Source of the DNA: Paenibacillus lupini
GTDB taxonomy: Bacteria; Bacillota; Bacilli; Paenibacillales; Paenibacillaceae
Direction of reading: 5' to 3'
Assembly: GCF_011761355.1 (NCBI RefSeq)
Contig: NZ_JAASRW010000012.1
Coordinates: 62,001 to 126,000, forward strand
Length of the DNA stretch: 64,000 nt
Part shown: piece after piece, positions 34,926 through 44,172 of the stretch
How the letters are laid out: the number at the start of each line of letters is the position of its first letter
Numbering within the stretch: position 1 is the first letter of the stretch
The notes under the pieces: generated by a model
What the model was told of the DNA's origin: nothing
Databases searched by the model: none
Seen by the model: the letters and a program-made list of their open reading frames with translations, nothing else
Translations under genes and position numbers: made by a program

Positions 34926-34942
34926 TGTAAAAACGTTTTACA
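34926..34942. promoter_or_regulatory. 17-bp palindrome before the substrate-binding protein gene
   Basis: TGTAAAAACGTTTTACA has 7-bp perfect arms around ACG. It lies 54 bp after the permease stop and 45 bp before the lipoprotein start. It resembles a LacI/CcpA-type operator but is 3 bp longer than a cre site. The function is not known. Confidence 0.4.
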
Positions 34943-34986
34943 GTGCGAATAATTTCAATACATATCATTTGAAAGGGTGGTTTAAA

Positions 34987-36591
34987 GTGAATACAGGCAT
35001 GAAAAAGAAAGCAGCAATTCTGTTAGGTACAGCGCTTCTAACAAGTGTTATGGCAGGCTGTGGAAATAACAGCAATAATGAACCAGCACCGGCGGCATCT
35101 AACGATGGATCAGCAGCAGCCTCTACCGGCCCTGCTGAAACCTTGACTGTGGAAGTGTTCGACAGAGGTATTCAGGGACAGCCGGACTTAAACAACAACA
35201 CATGGACCAAATATGTGAATGAAAAATTCGGCAAACCTAATAACGCCATTGTAAAATTTGTAACGGTACCCCGCTCCCAGGAAGTCGACAAGCTGAATGT
35301 ATTGATGGCAGCGAACGAAGCTCCTGATATTTCCTTCACCTACGACGGCACTACAGTAACCCGCTTTGCCAAAAACAATGGCCTCTATACACTGGACGAA
35401 TTGCTCGAGAAGTATGGTCAGCAATTGAAATCTTACTTGGGCGACACCGTTCTTTCCTACGGGCAATATGAAGGGAAACAAGTCTCCATCCCGGCGAAGC
35501 GGACCCTACTTGCCTGGAACGGTATGTTTATCCGCAAGGATTGGCTGGATAAGCTGGGACTGCCTGTTCCGACGACTAAGGATGAATTGTACGATACACT
35601 CGTTGCCTTCCGCGACAAGAACCCTGGTAATGTAAACGGTGTCATTCCGTGGGCAACAGCAGCTGCCGGGATGAACTACACGTTTGGCAACCTGGTTCCA
35701 TCCTTCTGGGGTCCGATGTCAGAAGAGGAATTTGTTACAACTACCAATTGGCTGAAGCCGGGCAACAAGGATGCGTATAAATGGCTGAACAAGCTGTACT
35801 CTGAAAAGCTGATCAGCCCCGACTTTGCACTGGACAAAACGGCTAAACAAGCGGATGCTGATGTAACCAACGGCAAGGTAGGCTTCTATGGGGCTAACTG
35901 GGATTATCCGCTTACTGCAAAAATTCGTGAACCGCTGAAGCAAAATGCGCCGGATGCTAACTTTGTTGCTATTGATACCTTCAAGAACGCCGACGGGAAA
36001 TATATAAAAGAGACGTATAATGAGAACGGACTTTTCTCCTTCATTCCAAAAAGCAGCAAACATGCAGAACTGGCTATGAAGTATCTGAACTGGATGGCTG
36101 ATCCGGAGGTACTGTTCTTCCTGCAGTTTGGTGAAGAAGGTGTCAACCACACGATGGTGGATGGCATCCCGCAAGGGATTGCGCAAACCGGCGAAAATAT
36201 GCAGATGAGCAATCTGAATCTGGATTATACGCTGGTTGTAAACGGTGCAGAGCTGGGCGATACCGAAAAGAATGTCAAAACGTACGCTGCAGCCTTGGCA
36301 ACCGGAGATCAGAGCTATGAGAAGCTGGCTGTTGATTCCTACAAAATCAATACGACAGACGGCTATACCGGCTTCTACTATGGCGTTACGAACGAAGCTA
36401 GTATTAAATTCGGCAAGACGCTTGGTGATATGAACAAGCAAATGATGGATAGGCTAATTGTTGCCAAGCCGGCAGAATTCGATGCTTTGTATGACAAGCT
36501 GGTGAAAGAATATATGGACGCTGGCGGTAAGGCTATTCAAGATGAGAATGTGAAACACTACAGAGAAATTAAAGAGAGCAGCAGCAAGTAA
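34987..36591 (+). CDS. Oligosaccharide ABC substrate-binding lipoprotein, LplA/YtcQ-like
   Basis: This is a 534-residue lipoprotein. The signal helix ends at LTSVMAGCGNN, with Cys at about residue 23. An Ala/Ser/Pro linker and a large two-lobe binding domain follow (ETLTVEVFDRGIQGQ, later WDYPLTAKIREPL, KYLNWMADPEVLFFL). Its size (above 500) is typical of LplA-type proteins that bind oligosaccharides. The GTG at 34987 is favoured because AAGGGTGG lies 6 bases upstream. A methionine at 34999 and a longer frame from 34918 are possible alternatives. It works with the two permeases upstream. Confidence 0.9.
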   Translation: MNTGMKKKAAILLGTALLTSVMAGCGNNSNNEPAPAASNDGSAAASTGPAETLTVEVFDRGIQGQPDLNNNTWTKYVNEKFGKPNNAIVKFVTVPRSQEVDKLNVLMAANEAPDISFTYDGTTVTRFAKNNGLYTLDELLEKYGQQLKSYLGDTVLSYGQYEGKQVSIPAKRTLLAWNGMFIRKDWLDKLGLPVPTTKDELYDTLVAFRDKNPGNVNGVIPWATAAAGMNYTFGNLVPSFWGPMSEEEFVTTTNWLKPGNKDAYKWLNKLYSEKLISPDFALDKTAKQADADVTNGKVGFYGANWDYPLTAKIREPLKQNAPDANFVAIDTFKNADGKYIKETYNENGLFSFIPKSSKHAELAMKYLNWMADPEVLFFLQFGEEGVNHTMVDGIPQGIAQTGENMQMSNLNLDYTLVVNGAELGDTEKNVKTYAAALATGDQSYEKLAVDSYKINTTDGYTGFYYGVTNEASIKFGKTLGDMNKQMMDRLIVAKPAEFDALYDKLVKEYMDAGGKAIQDENVKHYREIKESSSK

Positions 36592-36600
36592 TAGTTTAGT

Positions 36601-36650
36601 ATACGGATAAACCATCGATTGTTCTTCATCGTGGCTTATCCGTATTTCAA
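36601..36650 (+). terminator. Hairpin terminator after the ABC operon
   Basis: ATACGGATAA-CCA pairs with TGG-TTATCCGTAT around a 17-nt loop. The following T run is short, so read-through into the sensor genes is possible. Confidence 0.65.
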
Positions 36651-36710
36651 TTGCTATTCCCGGAAAGCTTTGCTATCATTCGGAGAATTCATGTGTTCAG
36701 GAGGCTACCC

Positions 36711-38153
36711 ATGTACAAGGTCATAATTGTAGATGATGAGTCGTGGGCGATTAGAGGAATCCGCAACGCCTTTGACTGGGATAAGTATGGTTTTGAAATC
36801 ATAGGACAATTTACAAGCGCTTACAACGCGTGGGAAGCTATTATATCGAAGAAACCAGATTTGGTGTTTACGGATATTCGTATGCCGGAAATCTCGGGAT
36901 TGGATTTAATGAAGAGGGCTAAAACACATGATTTGGACACCCAGTTTGTTGTCGTAAGCGGATATGCAGAATTTGAATATGCTCAGGAAGCGATGCGTTA
37001 CGGCGCGCTTAATTACTTCCTGAAGCCCTTGGATATTGATATGGCTGATCCGTTGATTGAGGAGCTGGCCATGCACTTCTCCCAGAGAAGCGTATCACGC
37101 AATCACCTTCTTCTGGATGCACTGACCTCATCGGATCAGGACGAGATAAAGCGGTATTTACCGATTCCCGATTGTGAAGCTATATTCTATTACCAGGTAC
37201 TTTCCATCTATTTCGAAGGTGAGAACAAGGATTTTAGACAGCTGCTTTCTTTGGAAGGAAAGCACGTTTATGCTCTGGAAGTTGAGGCGGGGGCCAGGCA
37301 AAAGCTGATTGTCCTGATGACGGAGCAGAGAGCTTGTTTGGAAGGGCATTGGGAACAATTAGTCGTGAATAATACTGGTATTAATACTGTGGGCATCAGC
37401 AGCATTTCCAGCCAGCTGCAACATATGAGCAGGCTGATTAAAGAAGCAGACCTGTCAGCCTCCCAAGCTTTTCTAAACGAAGCTGTATGCGCCGTTCATT
37501 TCGAGCCGAAGCTTCATCTGGTGAAGCCATGTATTGATGAGATTAATCGTATCCTTCAGGAAAATCAATTTGATGACATGGATGGATACGTTAATGGGCT
37601 GCAGGAATACTTCAAGGATCAGCATCTTGGCATGAGTGAGGTTGTCTACTTGTGGAATCAGGCAGTCGGGATACTTATAAATACATATTCTGAGGAATTA
37701 AAGGATATGGAACTGGAATTTCTTAATTATTCCGAGATCAAGGAACGATTTGAAAACTTTGAGTCTCTGTGCAGCTTTTTGCAAGACGTCCTTGCCTCTA
37801 TCCTACAAGGAAACAGTCGCTCCTTGCATGAGGGGGACATCTTGTCCTGCTTTAACCGGATGGTAGCTTATATCGATGGTCACTATGAACAGAAATTGTA
37901 TTTGAAGGATTTATCCTCGCAATTCTTCATTAATCAGGTGTATTGCTGCCAATTATTTAAGAAGAATCTGGGTAAAACCTTTTCCGAATATGTATCGGAG
38001 CTCAGGATCAAGAAAGCCCGCGTACTCCTAAAGCAAACGGACCTGTCCATAGAGGAAATTGCCATTAAGACCGGTTATGTGGAATATTACTATTTCAATA
38101 AAGTATTCAAGAAGCATTGCGGGATCACGCCCACCAAATTTAGAAAGAGTTAA
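36711..38153 (+). CDS. YesN-type response regulator with AraC DNA-binding domain
   Basis: This is a 480-residue protein. The receiver domain (1-125) has the acidic IIVDDE, phospho-acceptor Asp55 in VFTDIRMPE and Lys in FLKPLD. A central helical/linker region (about 130-370) precedes two C-terminal AraC helix-turn-helices (from DGHYEQKLYLKDLSSQF to GITPTKFRKS). AGGAGG lies 6 bases before the ATG. It is paired with the YesM-type kinase 23 bp downstream and probably activates the adjacent GH and ABC genes on sensing extracellular oligosaccharide. Confidence 0.95.
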   Translation: MYKVIIVDDESWAIRGIRNAFDWDKYGFEIIGQFTSAYNAWEAIISKKPDLVFTDIRMPEISGLDLMKRAKTHDLDTQFVVVSGYAEFEYAQEAMRYGALNYFLKPLDIDMADPLIEELAMHFSQRSVSRNHLLLDALTSSDQDEIKRYLPIPDCEAIFYYQVLSIYFEGENKDFRQLLSLEGKHVYALEVEAGARQKLIVLMTEQRACLEGHWEQLVVNNTGINTVGISSISSQLQHMSRLIKEADLSASQAFLNEAVCAVHFEPKLHLVKPCIDEINRILQENQFDDMDGYVNGLQEYFKDQHLGMSEVVYLWNQAVGILINTYSEELKDMELEFLNYSEIKERFENFESLCSFLQDVLASILQGNSRSLHEGDILSCFNRMVAYIDGHYEQKLYLKDLSSQFFINQVYCCQLFKKNLGKTFSEYVSELRIKKARVLLKQTDLSIEEIAIKTGYVEYYYFNKVFKKHCGITPTKFRKS

Positions 38154-38176
38154 TAGGAACGGAGCGGCGGCGGGCT

Positions 38177-39982
38177 ATGAAAATGAGTAAGTTGAAATTG
38201 AAACATCAGATATGGCTTATCTTTTTTTTCGCTATCGTTATTTTCACAGTCTTCGTATTTTATTTTTTTAATAGTTTCTCTAATCTAACCCAGAATAGAG
38301 CTGCCAATTTCGGAAACCAAATGATTGAGCAAACTCGAGGTAAGATTGATTCCGTATTTAACGATATTAGGGTCAGCACCAGCATTGCGGTCAATAGCAA
38401 ACTGATACAGGAATATTCCGTAGAGGATGATGATTACAAAAGGGCATTTGATAGCGGTAACTACGCACTGGATCTCATGGATTATATGAGATCCTTTAAT
38501 TCGTATGTGAGCGGAATGGTCATTGATGATATTCGGGGGAAACAGCTTTACAGTCTGGATTCCTCAGGCGGAGATGTTTTTTTTCTCAATCGTTATGAAA
38601 GCTTTATCCGAGCATATAAGAATGATTCTTCGCTTCGGGATAAGGGGATGTTCACCACCATCTTAAAAGACGAGAGTACAGAAGCGGAACAGTTCTTTTA
38701 TATAGCGCCAATTGTGGAATCCCTTGGGGGAGTTAACTTCTCCCAGATTACGGGTTACTGCACAGTGATGGTCAATATGGAGAAGCTGCAGGGGCTTGTG
38801 GAAAATACGGAATTAACGCCTAACTCTATCTTGTACATTCTCAATAATCGGGATGAGGTTATTGCATCGACCAATTCTAATGACCAAGGCACATTGTTAA
38901 GGGACGTTCTGTCTATGGATAAGGACACCTTGCTTAACGGTGTGAAAACAACGATCGACAGGGAATCCATTCTTGTTCAGAGCAAGGGCTTGGAGCAGGC
39001 TGATGGGTGGCGGATTATTAGTATGATTCCAGTTCATGAATTAACTGCGGACATGAATCCTATGCGGAAGGTCAGTATTATCGTTGGAATTGGGATTATT
39101 CTAATTATGATCATAATGGGTATTTTCTTTATGAATAATCTGATGGGTCCGGTCATGGGACTTATTATGGATATGAAGAGGGTCGGAAGAAGGGACAGAG
39201 GCTTCCGTATTAAAGTCCGGTCTACCAATGAGGTAGGCTCGCTGGCTCGCGACATCAATCGAATGATGGATGAAATGGATGAAATGACAAGGGACATGTT
39301 CAATACCCAGGCCAGATTATACAAATCTGAGCTAAGCCAGAAGCAGGCGGAGTTTTCTGCCCTGCAGAGCCAGATCAACCCGCATTTTCTCTATAATACA
39401 TTAAATTGTATTAGCAGCATCGGATTAGAATACGGAAGCAGGGAGATCGCGCAAATGACGTCATGCATGTCCAAAATTTTCCGGTATAGTATTAAAAAAA
39501 ATGAACTAGTACGGATCCGGGAAGAACTGGACTGTATTCAGGCATATATGAAGATTATCTCTATACGGTACGAAAATAAATTCTCCATGAGCATTGATGT
39601 CGAAGAGAGGCTGCTGGAGATGATGACTCCGAAGATGATTCTCCAGCCTATTGTGGAGAATTCCGTGTATCACGGACTGGAGCGGATGGACCAAGGGGGG
39701 AAACTCCAAGTTACCGGAAGCATGGATGTGGATGGGGATATGTGCTTCTGTATTATGGATACCGGGAAGGGAATGGAGCCGGAGGAGCTGGCCGCCCTTA
39801 AGGCTAAGCTGGGTAATGAGTATCCTGAGCTTGTGCCAGACGGGCAATCAGAGAAAAGCATCGGCTTATCCAATATTCACAACAGACTACGGTTATTGTT
39901 CGGAGAGCGGTATGGGATCACTGTAGAAAGTCAGATTGGCCAGGGAACAACAGTAACAGTGAAGATCCCGTCATTGGACTAG
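38177..39982 (+). CDS. YesM-type sensor histidine kinase
   Basis: This is a 601-residue kinase. Membrane helices at about 13-32 and 295-316 enclose a Cache-like extracellular sensor of about 260 residues. A HAMP domain follows (about 317-370), then the His_kinase domain with phospho-acceptor His in QINPHFLYNTLNCISS. The ATPase domain has VENSVYHGL and DTGKGMEPEE. This is the LytS/YesM class. Directly after yesN, it likely senses xylan-derived sugars, alone or with the binding protein. Confidence 0.94.
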   Translation: MKMSKLKLKHQIWLIFFFAIVIFTVFVFYFFNSFSNLTQNRAANFGNQMIEQTRGKIDSVFNDIRVSTSIAVNSKLIQEYSVEDDDYKRAFDSGNYALDLMDYMRSFNSYVSGMVIDDIRGKQLYSLDSSGGDVFFLNRYESFIRAYKNDSSLRDKGMFTTILKDESTEAEQFFYIAPIVESLGGVNFSQITGYCTVMVNMEKLQGLVENTELTPNSILYILNNRDEVIASTNSNDQGTLLRDVLSMDKDTLLNGVKTTIDRESILVQSKGLEQADGWRIISMIPVHELTADMNPMRKVSIIVGIGIILIMIIMGIFFMNNLMGPVMGLIMDMKRVGRRDRGFRIKVRSTNEVGSLARDINRMMDEMDEMTRDMFNTQARLYKSELSQKQAEFSALQSQINPHFLYNTLNCISSIGLEYGSREIAQMTSCMSKIFRYSIKKNELVRIREELDCIQAYMKIISIRYENKFSMSIDVEERLLEMMTPKMILQPIVENSVYHGLERMDQGGKLQVTGSMDVDGDMCFCIMDTGKGMEPEELAALKAKLGNEYPELVPDGQSEKSIGLSNIHNRLRLLFGERYGITVESQIGQGTTVTVKIPSLD

Positions 39983-39997
39983 GAAGTAAACAGAGTG

Positions 39998-40015
39998 GGC
40001 CGTCCCAGGACGGCC
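39998..40015. other. GC-rich hairpin between convergent genes
   Basis: GGCCGTCC-CA-GGACGGCC is a perfect 8-bp stem without a T tract on either side. It could stabilise a 3' end but is not a standard terminator. Confidence 0.45.
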
Positions 40016-40053
40016 GGAAGTAGTGGTCAAAAACGTAAATTTTAGTGCTGGAT

Positions 40054-42759
40054 TTAAGCTGGTTGAATTGAAATAGATGCTTGTGACAAACAGTCAGTGA
40101 CCAGCAATTCCAGACCTCCGCCTGGATGTTTTGAGCATTCCACCTTGCATCCTGTACCTGTTGCCACGAACTGCATGTGATCAGCCAGATTAATCAGTAT
40201 GGTAAATGCATCGCTGCGAGCTCCCGCATAATGAAATTCTGCCTTGTATTCCGTGTAATCTTCATTGAGGGACTGCTGCAGCATCCACACGTTGAAGCCG
40301 GTTGTAACCTTGCCCAGCTTATAATAAGCAGCAAACCAATTGATTACAGGTGCAGATAATCCGCCGAAATGATGCCAGCCTGCACCACGTCCGGACTGAA
40401 CGATAAAATGCTCATAACAGTTGTAGGTAGTCTCTGTCTCTGCCTTCCATAATTCAAGTGCTGTATAGGCTATACGGAAAGCAAGCTCAGGACGACCGAG
40501 GTCGAACATCGTCTTCCAATAGAACCACTGATGCGGCATCCAGACTGCGCCATTCCAATAGCCGTCAGCTCGATAATAGGGGGCGCTTTGGTCAACCGTT
40601 GATAGGCCAATTGGTGTCCATAAGCGTTTTTTATCAAACAATGCGGCGATCAGCCGTTCTGCACGATCTTTCGTGCAGATGCCTGCAACTAGTGGATACA
40701 GACCGTCCATCCCCATATTGTAATTAGCACCAGAGTCATGTCGAAGAAGATCTATGGCTTCTCCTTTCTCATCATGGATTACATAACCGTAATAGCCAGC
40801 TTGTTCATCCCATGCGTATGTTTCCAATGCTTTGCTCCACAGCTTAATATCGCAATCGTATTCTTGGATATCCATGTGCCAGTCTTCGTTCATTGCCGCT
40901 GCCATTCGAAGAATCTTGGCAATCCGAATAACCTGACTGGTTGTAATAATGGGGGCAGCTGTTGCTTCCAATCTCTGCTCATGCACATATTTCTGCGGTG
41001 GATAATCATCCCAGCCCCCTGAGTTATAGAAGTAATCCCATGTTTTAAGCAGGCCTGTACGCAACGTGTTTGTCGTCGATCCGTTGATTTTACCTGCTAA
41101 GAATAAGTAGTATTGCCGCAGCCGCGGGTAGAAGTGGTTCAGAAAAGCAGGCGATTGTCCGCCATTCCACAGCTCATGAAACAGATAATGCTGCACAGGC
41201 ACAGGGCTTCCGTGGTGAATAAAAGCAGCCCCAGAATCTCCAGGTTCCGTCATATAGGCGTTCAGGCAGTCAATCGCCCGTCTCTCATCGAGGTGGGCGA
41301 AGCCGAGTCCGATAAAACCGGAGTCCCACGTATAGAGGGAATCCCACCATCGCCCTGGTGTATTGTGCCGAATAAATGTACGTTTCGTATAGACAGGGAA
41401 TACGGTATTCGTCAGCAAGGTAGCCTGCATGAGCTGTTGGCTAAATCCATAGCGATCCCCAGTAGGATAATAAGGAGGCGTTTCAAGCTTCGTGCGTTCA
41501 GCTTGATAGCTAGACTCACATTTTTCATAGTCCAGTGTAAAATTTGAGAGATAGGAATACACCTCTTCAAAGGTTCCAGAGCATACCATGCCGTGAAGCA
41601 GGGTGGATGATTCCGGAGAGATAGGAATAGGACGCATAAACACATTAGTATAGTGTCCTCTTCCATTCCCATGCAGTATGGCATCAACATGATTATGTAC
41701 AGTGTGGCGGGCAAATTGATCCAGTTCATCACTTCTGAATTGTCTAATCTCAACATCGGAGTAATTCCACATCAGGCCGTAATAATAGGGACCTTCCGGA
41801 TAATGAAGGATTAGAGTGCCTGGAACAGGACCAGCCAGCAATTCAGGCTCAATAGACCATGGACGATCTACAAACATGACTTCTTTAGCAGTACATTGCT
41901 CAGTAATGGTAAATCCATCAATGATTAAACCATTTGAACTCAAAGTATGGAGGCGAACAGTGAGTTTGCCGGCAGACAGTATCCCTATAGGCAGCTCAGC
42001 TAAGATTAAGGTGTCGGACGATTCCAGATCAAAGCGAAACTCCCGTTCTCCAAGCCGGAGCTCCAGCTCCCCGTCTTGCATAGCCTGACAGCGAAGCAGA
42101 AACACGGCGTCCTGATAGGAGTGATCGAGGTTGATCTCGTAGAGTAGTGTGTCTTCGGTATCGACTCCGAACTGGCATCCTATTGCTGAACCGTTGGTAA
42201 AATACTGCCCGCGGACCTCTCCACGTATAAATCCATCATAGACTAATCCATCTGAAGGCCGCGGCTTATCGAAGATCAGTTCCTTATAGTCCAGCGCATC
42301 TATCCACTTCGCATCATCAGGAAGCTGTACTTCCGTAATAATTTGTATTTCCCCATGGCCTGGAAGCCGGGGCGGCTGGAGCGAAGCTAACCAATGCAGC
42401 ACTAGATTTTGCGGCTTGTCCGTTTGATTGACTAAATGCGCCCGGATGAGTCGGCTCTGATCGTTAAGCTGACTGAATGAAATGTCGGCATAGACACGAT
42501 CCTTCCATTCCAGCTCGTGACGGTGGGAATAGCAGCTGAAATCTGGGGCCGCTTCCCACGGATGATAGCCAGATTCCCACAGAACATTAGGGATATCTAT
42601 TTTTCTACGATAGAATCCTGGAAATAAGCTTAGATCAAATCGTACTCCCTTCGACTGGTCACTGATATGAGAGAGGCCAATATATTTTTTGGTATATGGC
42701 CCCCAGGCGGGCAATGAAAGGTCATGATTAGCAGGAAGTCTCTCGAAGTCGTCATACAT
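40054..42759 (-). CDS. GH63/MGH1-like alpha/alpha-barrel glycoside hydrolase
   Basis: This is a 901-residue cytoplasmic protein. The N-terminal 430 residues are beta-rich. The C-terminal half resembles the (alpha/alpha)6 barrel of GH63/GH37-type and mannosylglycerate-hydrolase-like enzymes: GRWWDSLYTWDSGFIGLGFA, KTWDYFYNSGGWDDYPP, and YYRADGYWNGAVWMPHQWF. Such enzymes cleave alpha-linked glucosyl or mannosyl units; the substrate here is unknown. The ATG at 42759 is chosen for GAAGGAG 9 bases upstream; the frame is open to 42861 but lacks a site there. It is divergent from an AraC regulator that probably controls it. Confidence 0.7.
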   Translation of the reverse strand: MYDDFERLPANHDLSLPAWGPYTKKYIGLSHISDQSKGVRFDLSLFPGFYRRKIDIPNVLWESGYHPWEAAPDFSCYSHRHELEWKDRVYADISFSQLNDQSRLIRAHLVNQTDKPQNLVLHWLASLQPPRLPGHGEIQIITEVQLPDDAKWIDALDYKELIFDKPRPSDGLVYDGFIRGEVRGQYFTNGSAIGCQFGVDTEDTLLYEINLDHSYQDAVFLLRCQAMQDGELELRLGEREFRFDLESSDTLILAELPIGILSAGKLTVRLHTLSSNGLIIDGFTITEQCTAKEVMFVDRPWSIEPELLAGPVPGTLILHYPEGPYYYGLMWNYSDVEIRQFRSDELDQFARHTVHNHVDAILHGNGRGHYTNVFMRPIPISPESSTLLHGMVCSGTFEEVYSYLSNFTLDYEKCESSYQAERTKLETPPYYPTGDRYGFSQQLMQATLLTNTVFPVYTKRTFIRHNTPGRWWDSLYTWDSGFIGLGFAHLDERRAIDCLNAYMTEPGDSGAAFIHHGSPVPVQHYLFHELWNGGQSPAFLNHFYPRLRQYYLFLAGKINGSTTNTLRTGLLKTWDYFYNSGGWDDYPPQKYVHEQRLEATAAPIITTSQVIRIAKILRMAAAMNEDWHMDIQEYDCDIKLWSKALETYAWDEQAGYYGYVIHDEKGEAIDLLRHDSGANYNMGMDGLYPLVAGICTKDRAERLIAALFDKKRLWTPIGLSTVDQSAPYYRADGYWNGAVWMPHQWFYWKTMFDLGRPELAFRIAYTALELWKAETETTYNCYEHFIVQSGRGAGWHHFGGLSAPVINWFAAYYKLGKVTTGFNVWMLQQSLNEDYTEYKAEFHYAGARSDAFTILINLADHMQFVATGTGCKVECSKHPGGGLELLVTDCLSQASISIQPA

Positions 42760-42907
42760 ATCTTTTTGCTCCTTCACTTGTAGAGATTTCTCTTTATTAT
42801 AAAGTAGCAGGTTCAAATAAAGCTTCTTGAAAGCAGTCTCCTTTATCTTGAAAACGGACATCCGTGTCAGGATAGGAGCAAGTTGCGATGAGGGGAGATG
42901 CAGCCTT

Positions 42908-43831
42908 ATGACAGTAAGTTTGACTGCTTATGATAAGGAACAAGTCGATTATGTTGATCCAAATTTTCGGATGAAAATATGGACAATCACTCATCCGAGT
43001 CAAATCAATAGTCAGTATGGTCCTTGGCACTACCATGAAGAGGTGGAGTGGATTGCTGTTCTAGAGGGGACAATGACAATAGAGACAACAGCTCATCATT
43101 ATCAGCTGAAAGGCGGCGATGTGGTGATGTTAGGCTCTAATGAGCTTCACCGCGCTCATAAATATGGACAATCTGATCTAGTCTATATGGTTTGCCATGT
43201 CGATATGACCGCTTTTATGGATCCGTCACTACTAACCTATCATGCTGCATGGACAGGCAGATCAGCCCATTTAACCTTATTAAATGAATCGATTATTAAA
43301 GCCCCGTCCGAAAGACAGGCGATGTATAATCTCCTCAATCAGATGCATCATGACATGACCTTTAAGCCTAGGGGCTACGAGCTTGCCGTAAATGCATGCT
43401 TTAAAAACATTTTGTATACGCTGATCCAAATAGACGATGCACACGTGATTACACCTATGGATCCGCAAATAGCCTTGAAATTGCGACCAGCGTTAAATTG
43501 TATCGAGCAGCAATTGGAATCAGCATGCCAAATCGCGGATATTAGCAGTCAGATGAATTACAATAGCAGTTATTTTGCCAAGCTGTTTAAGAAAGGGATG
43601 GGAATAACCTTTAATTCTTATGTTCAGATGCGCAGAATGAAGCGGGCTGAGCAACTCTTGCTGACAGAAGGATGGTCAGTAACCGAAATTAGCGGTAAGG
43701 TAGGCTTTACAAGTCCTGCTCAGTTTTATCATTTATTCAGAAGATATTTCGGCTGCACTCCGAGACAATATGTGAACCGCTACAGGCGGGATAAACAACT
43801 TACCTCTACCGCTGGTTCCTATGCTGACTAG
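42908..43831 (+). CDS. AraC-family regulator with cupin sensor domain
   Basis: This is a 307-residue protein. The N-terminal cupin-like domain contains WHYHEEVEWIAVLEGTMTI and LKGGDVVMLGSNELH. Two C-terminal AraC helix-turn-helices include IADISSQMNYNSSYFAKLF and VTEISGKVGFTSPAQFYHLF. GAGGGGAG precedes the ATG at 42908; the frame extends upstream to 42827 but without a good start. It is divergent from the GH63-like gene with a 148-bp shared promoter region, the classic layout for a sugar-responsive activator. Confidence 0.9.
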   Translation: MTVSLTAYDKEQVDYVDPNFRMKIWTITHPSQINSQYGPWHYHEEVEWIAVLEGTMTIETTAHHYQLKGGDVVMLGSNELHRAHKYGQSDLVYMVCHVDMTAFMDPSLLTYHAAWTGRSAHLTLLNESIIKAPSERQAMYNLLNQMHHDMTFKPRGYELAVNACFKNILYTLIQIDDAHVITPMDPQIALKLRPALNCIEQQLESACQIADISSQMNYNSSYFAKLFKKGMGITFNSYVQMRRMKRAEQLLLTEGWSVTEISGKVGFTSPAQFYHLFRRYFGCTPRQYVNRYRRDKQLTSTAGSYAD

Positions 43832-43963
43832 ACAGTACTAGACAGTACTTCTCACGGTCTAACGAACTCTGTGATTTCTTTTGGGAAAAATTTCTTGTTG
43901 TTATCTATTAAATATCTCTAGTAATATTAGAAATGCTTTTTTTTAAAATACTCATTTTTTCAT

Positions 43964-44032
43964 CTCATATAATCATGGGAATATGGCCCATAAGTTTCTA
44001 CCGGATAACCATTGTAACTATCCGACTATGAG
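43964..44032 (+). ncRNA. Guanine riboswitch aptamer
   Basis: The 69-nt element starts CTCATATAATC and ends GACTATGAG, so P1 is closed by CTCATA/TATGAG. The J1/2, J2/3 and J3/1 cores (ATATAAT, TTTCTACC and CCGACTATG) match the purine riboswitch consensus. The discriminating base equivalent to position 74 is C (at 44026), so it should bind guanine or hypoxanthine, not adenine. P2 is ATGGG...CCCAT and P3 is GGATA...TATCC. It precedes xpt-pbuX, the expected target. Confidence 0.96.
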
Positions 44033-44100
44033 TGATTCGCTTTTTTACATTTTACCTCAATGTTCTATGTAGTTCAGCGTACACGAAAATGGTTTTTGTA

Positions 44101-44148
44101 GGGACAGGCCACACTTAAGTTTTAGCTTAAGTGGCTTGTCCCTTTTTT
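44101..44148 (+). terminator. Riboswitch-controlled terminator
   Basis: A long stem GGGACAGGCCAC..TTAAG / CTTAAGTGGCTTGTCCC ends in six T, 25 bp before the xpt start. With ligand bound to the aptamer, transcription should stop here. Confidence 0.9.
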
Positions 44149-44172
44149 ATTCAACTAGAGGAGCGGAAGAGA

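Noticed and set aside
43827..43846. 10-bp tandem repeat ACTAGACAGT x2 at the stop codon of the AraC gene
   Set aside because: Only two units are present and there is no structural or regulatory context; probably replication slippage.
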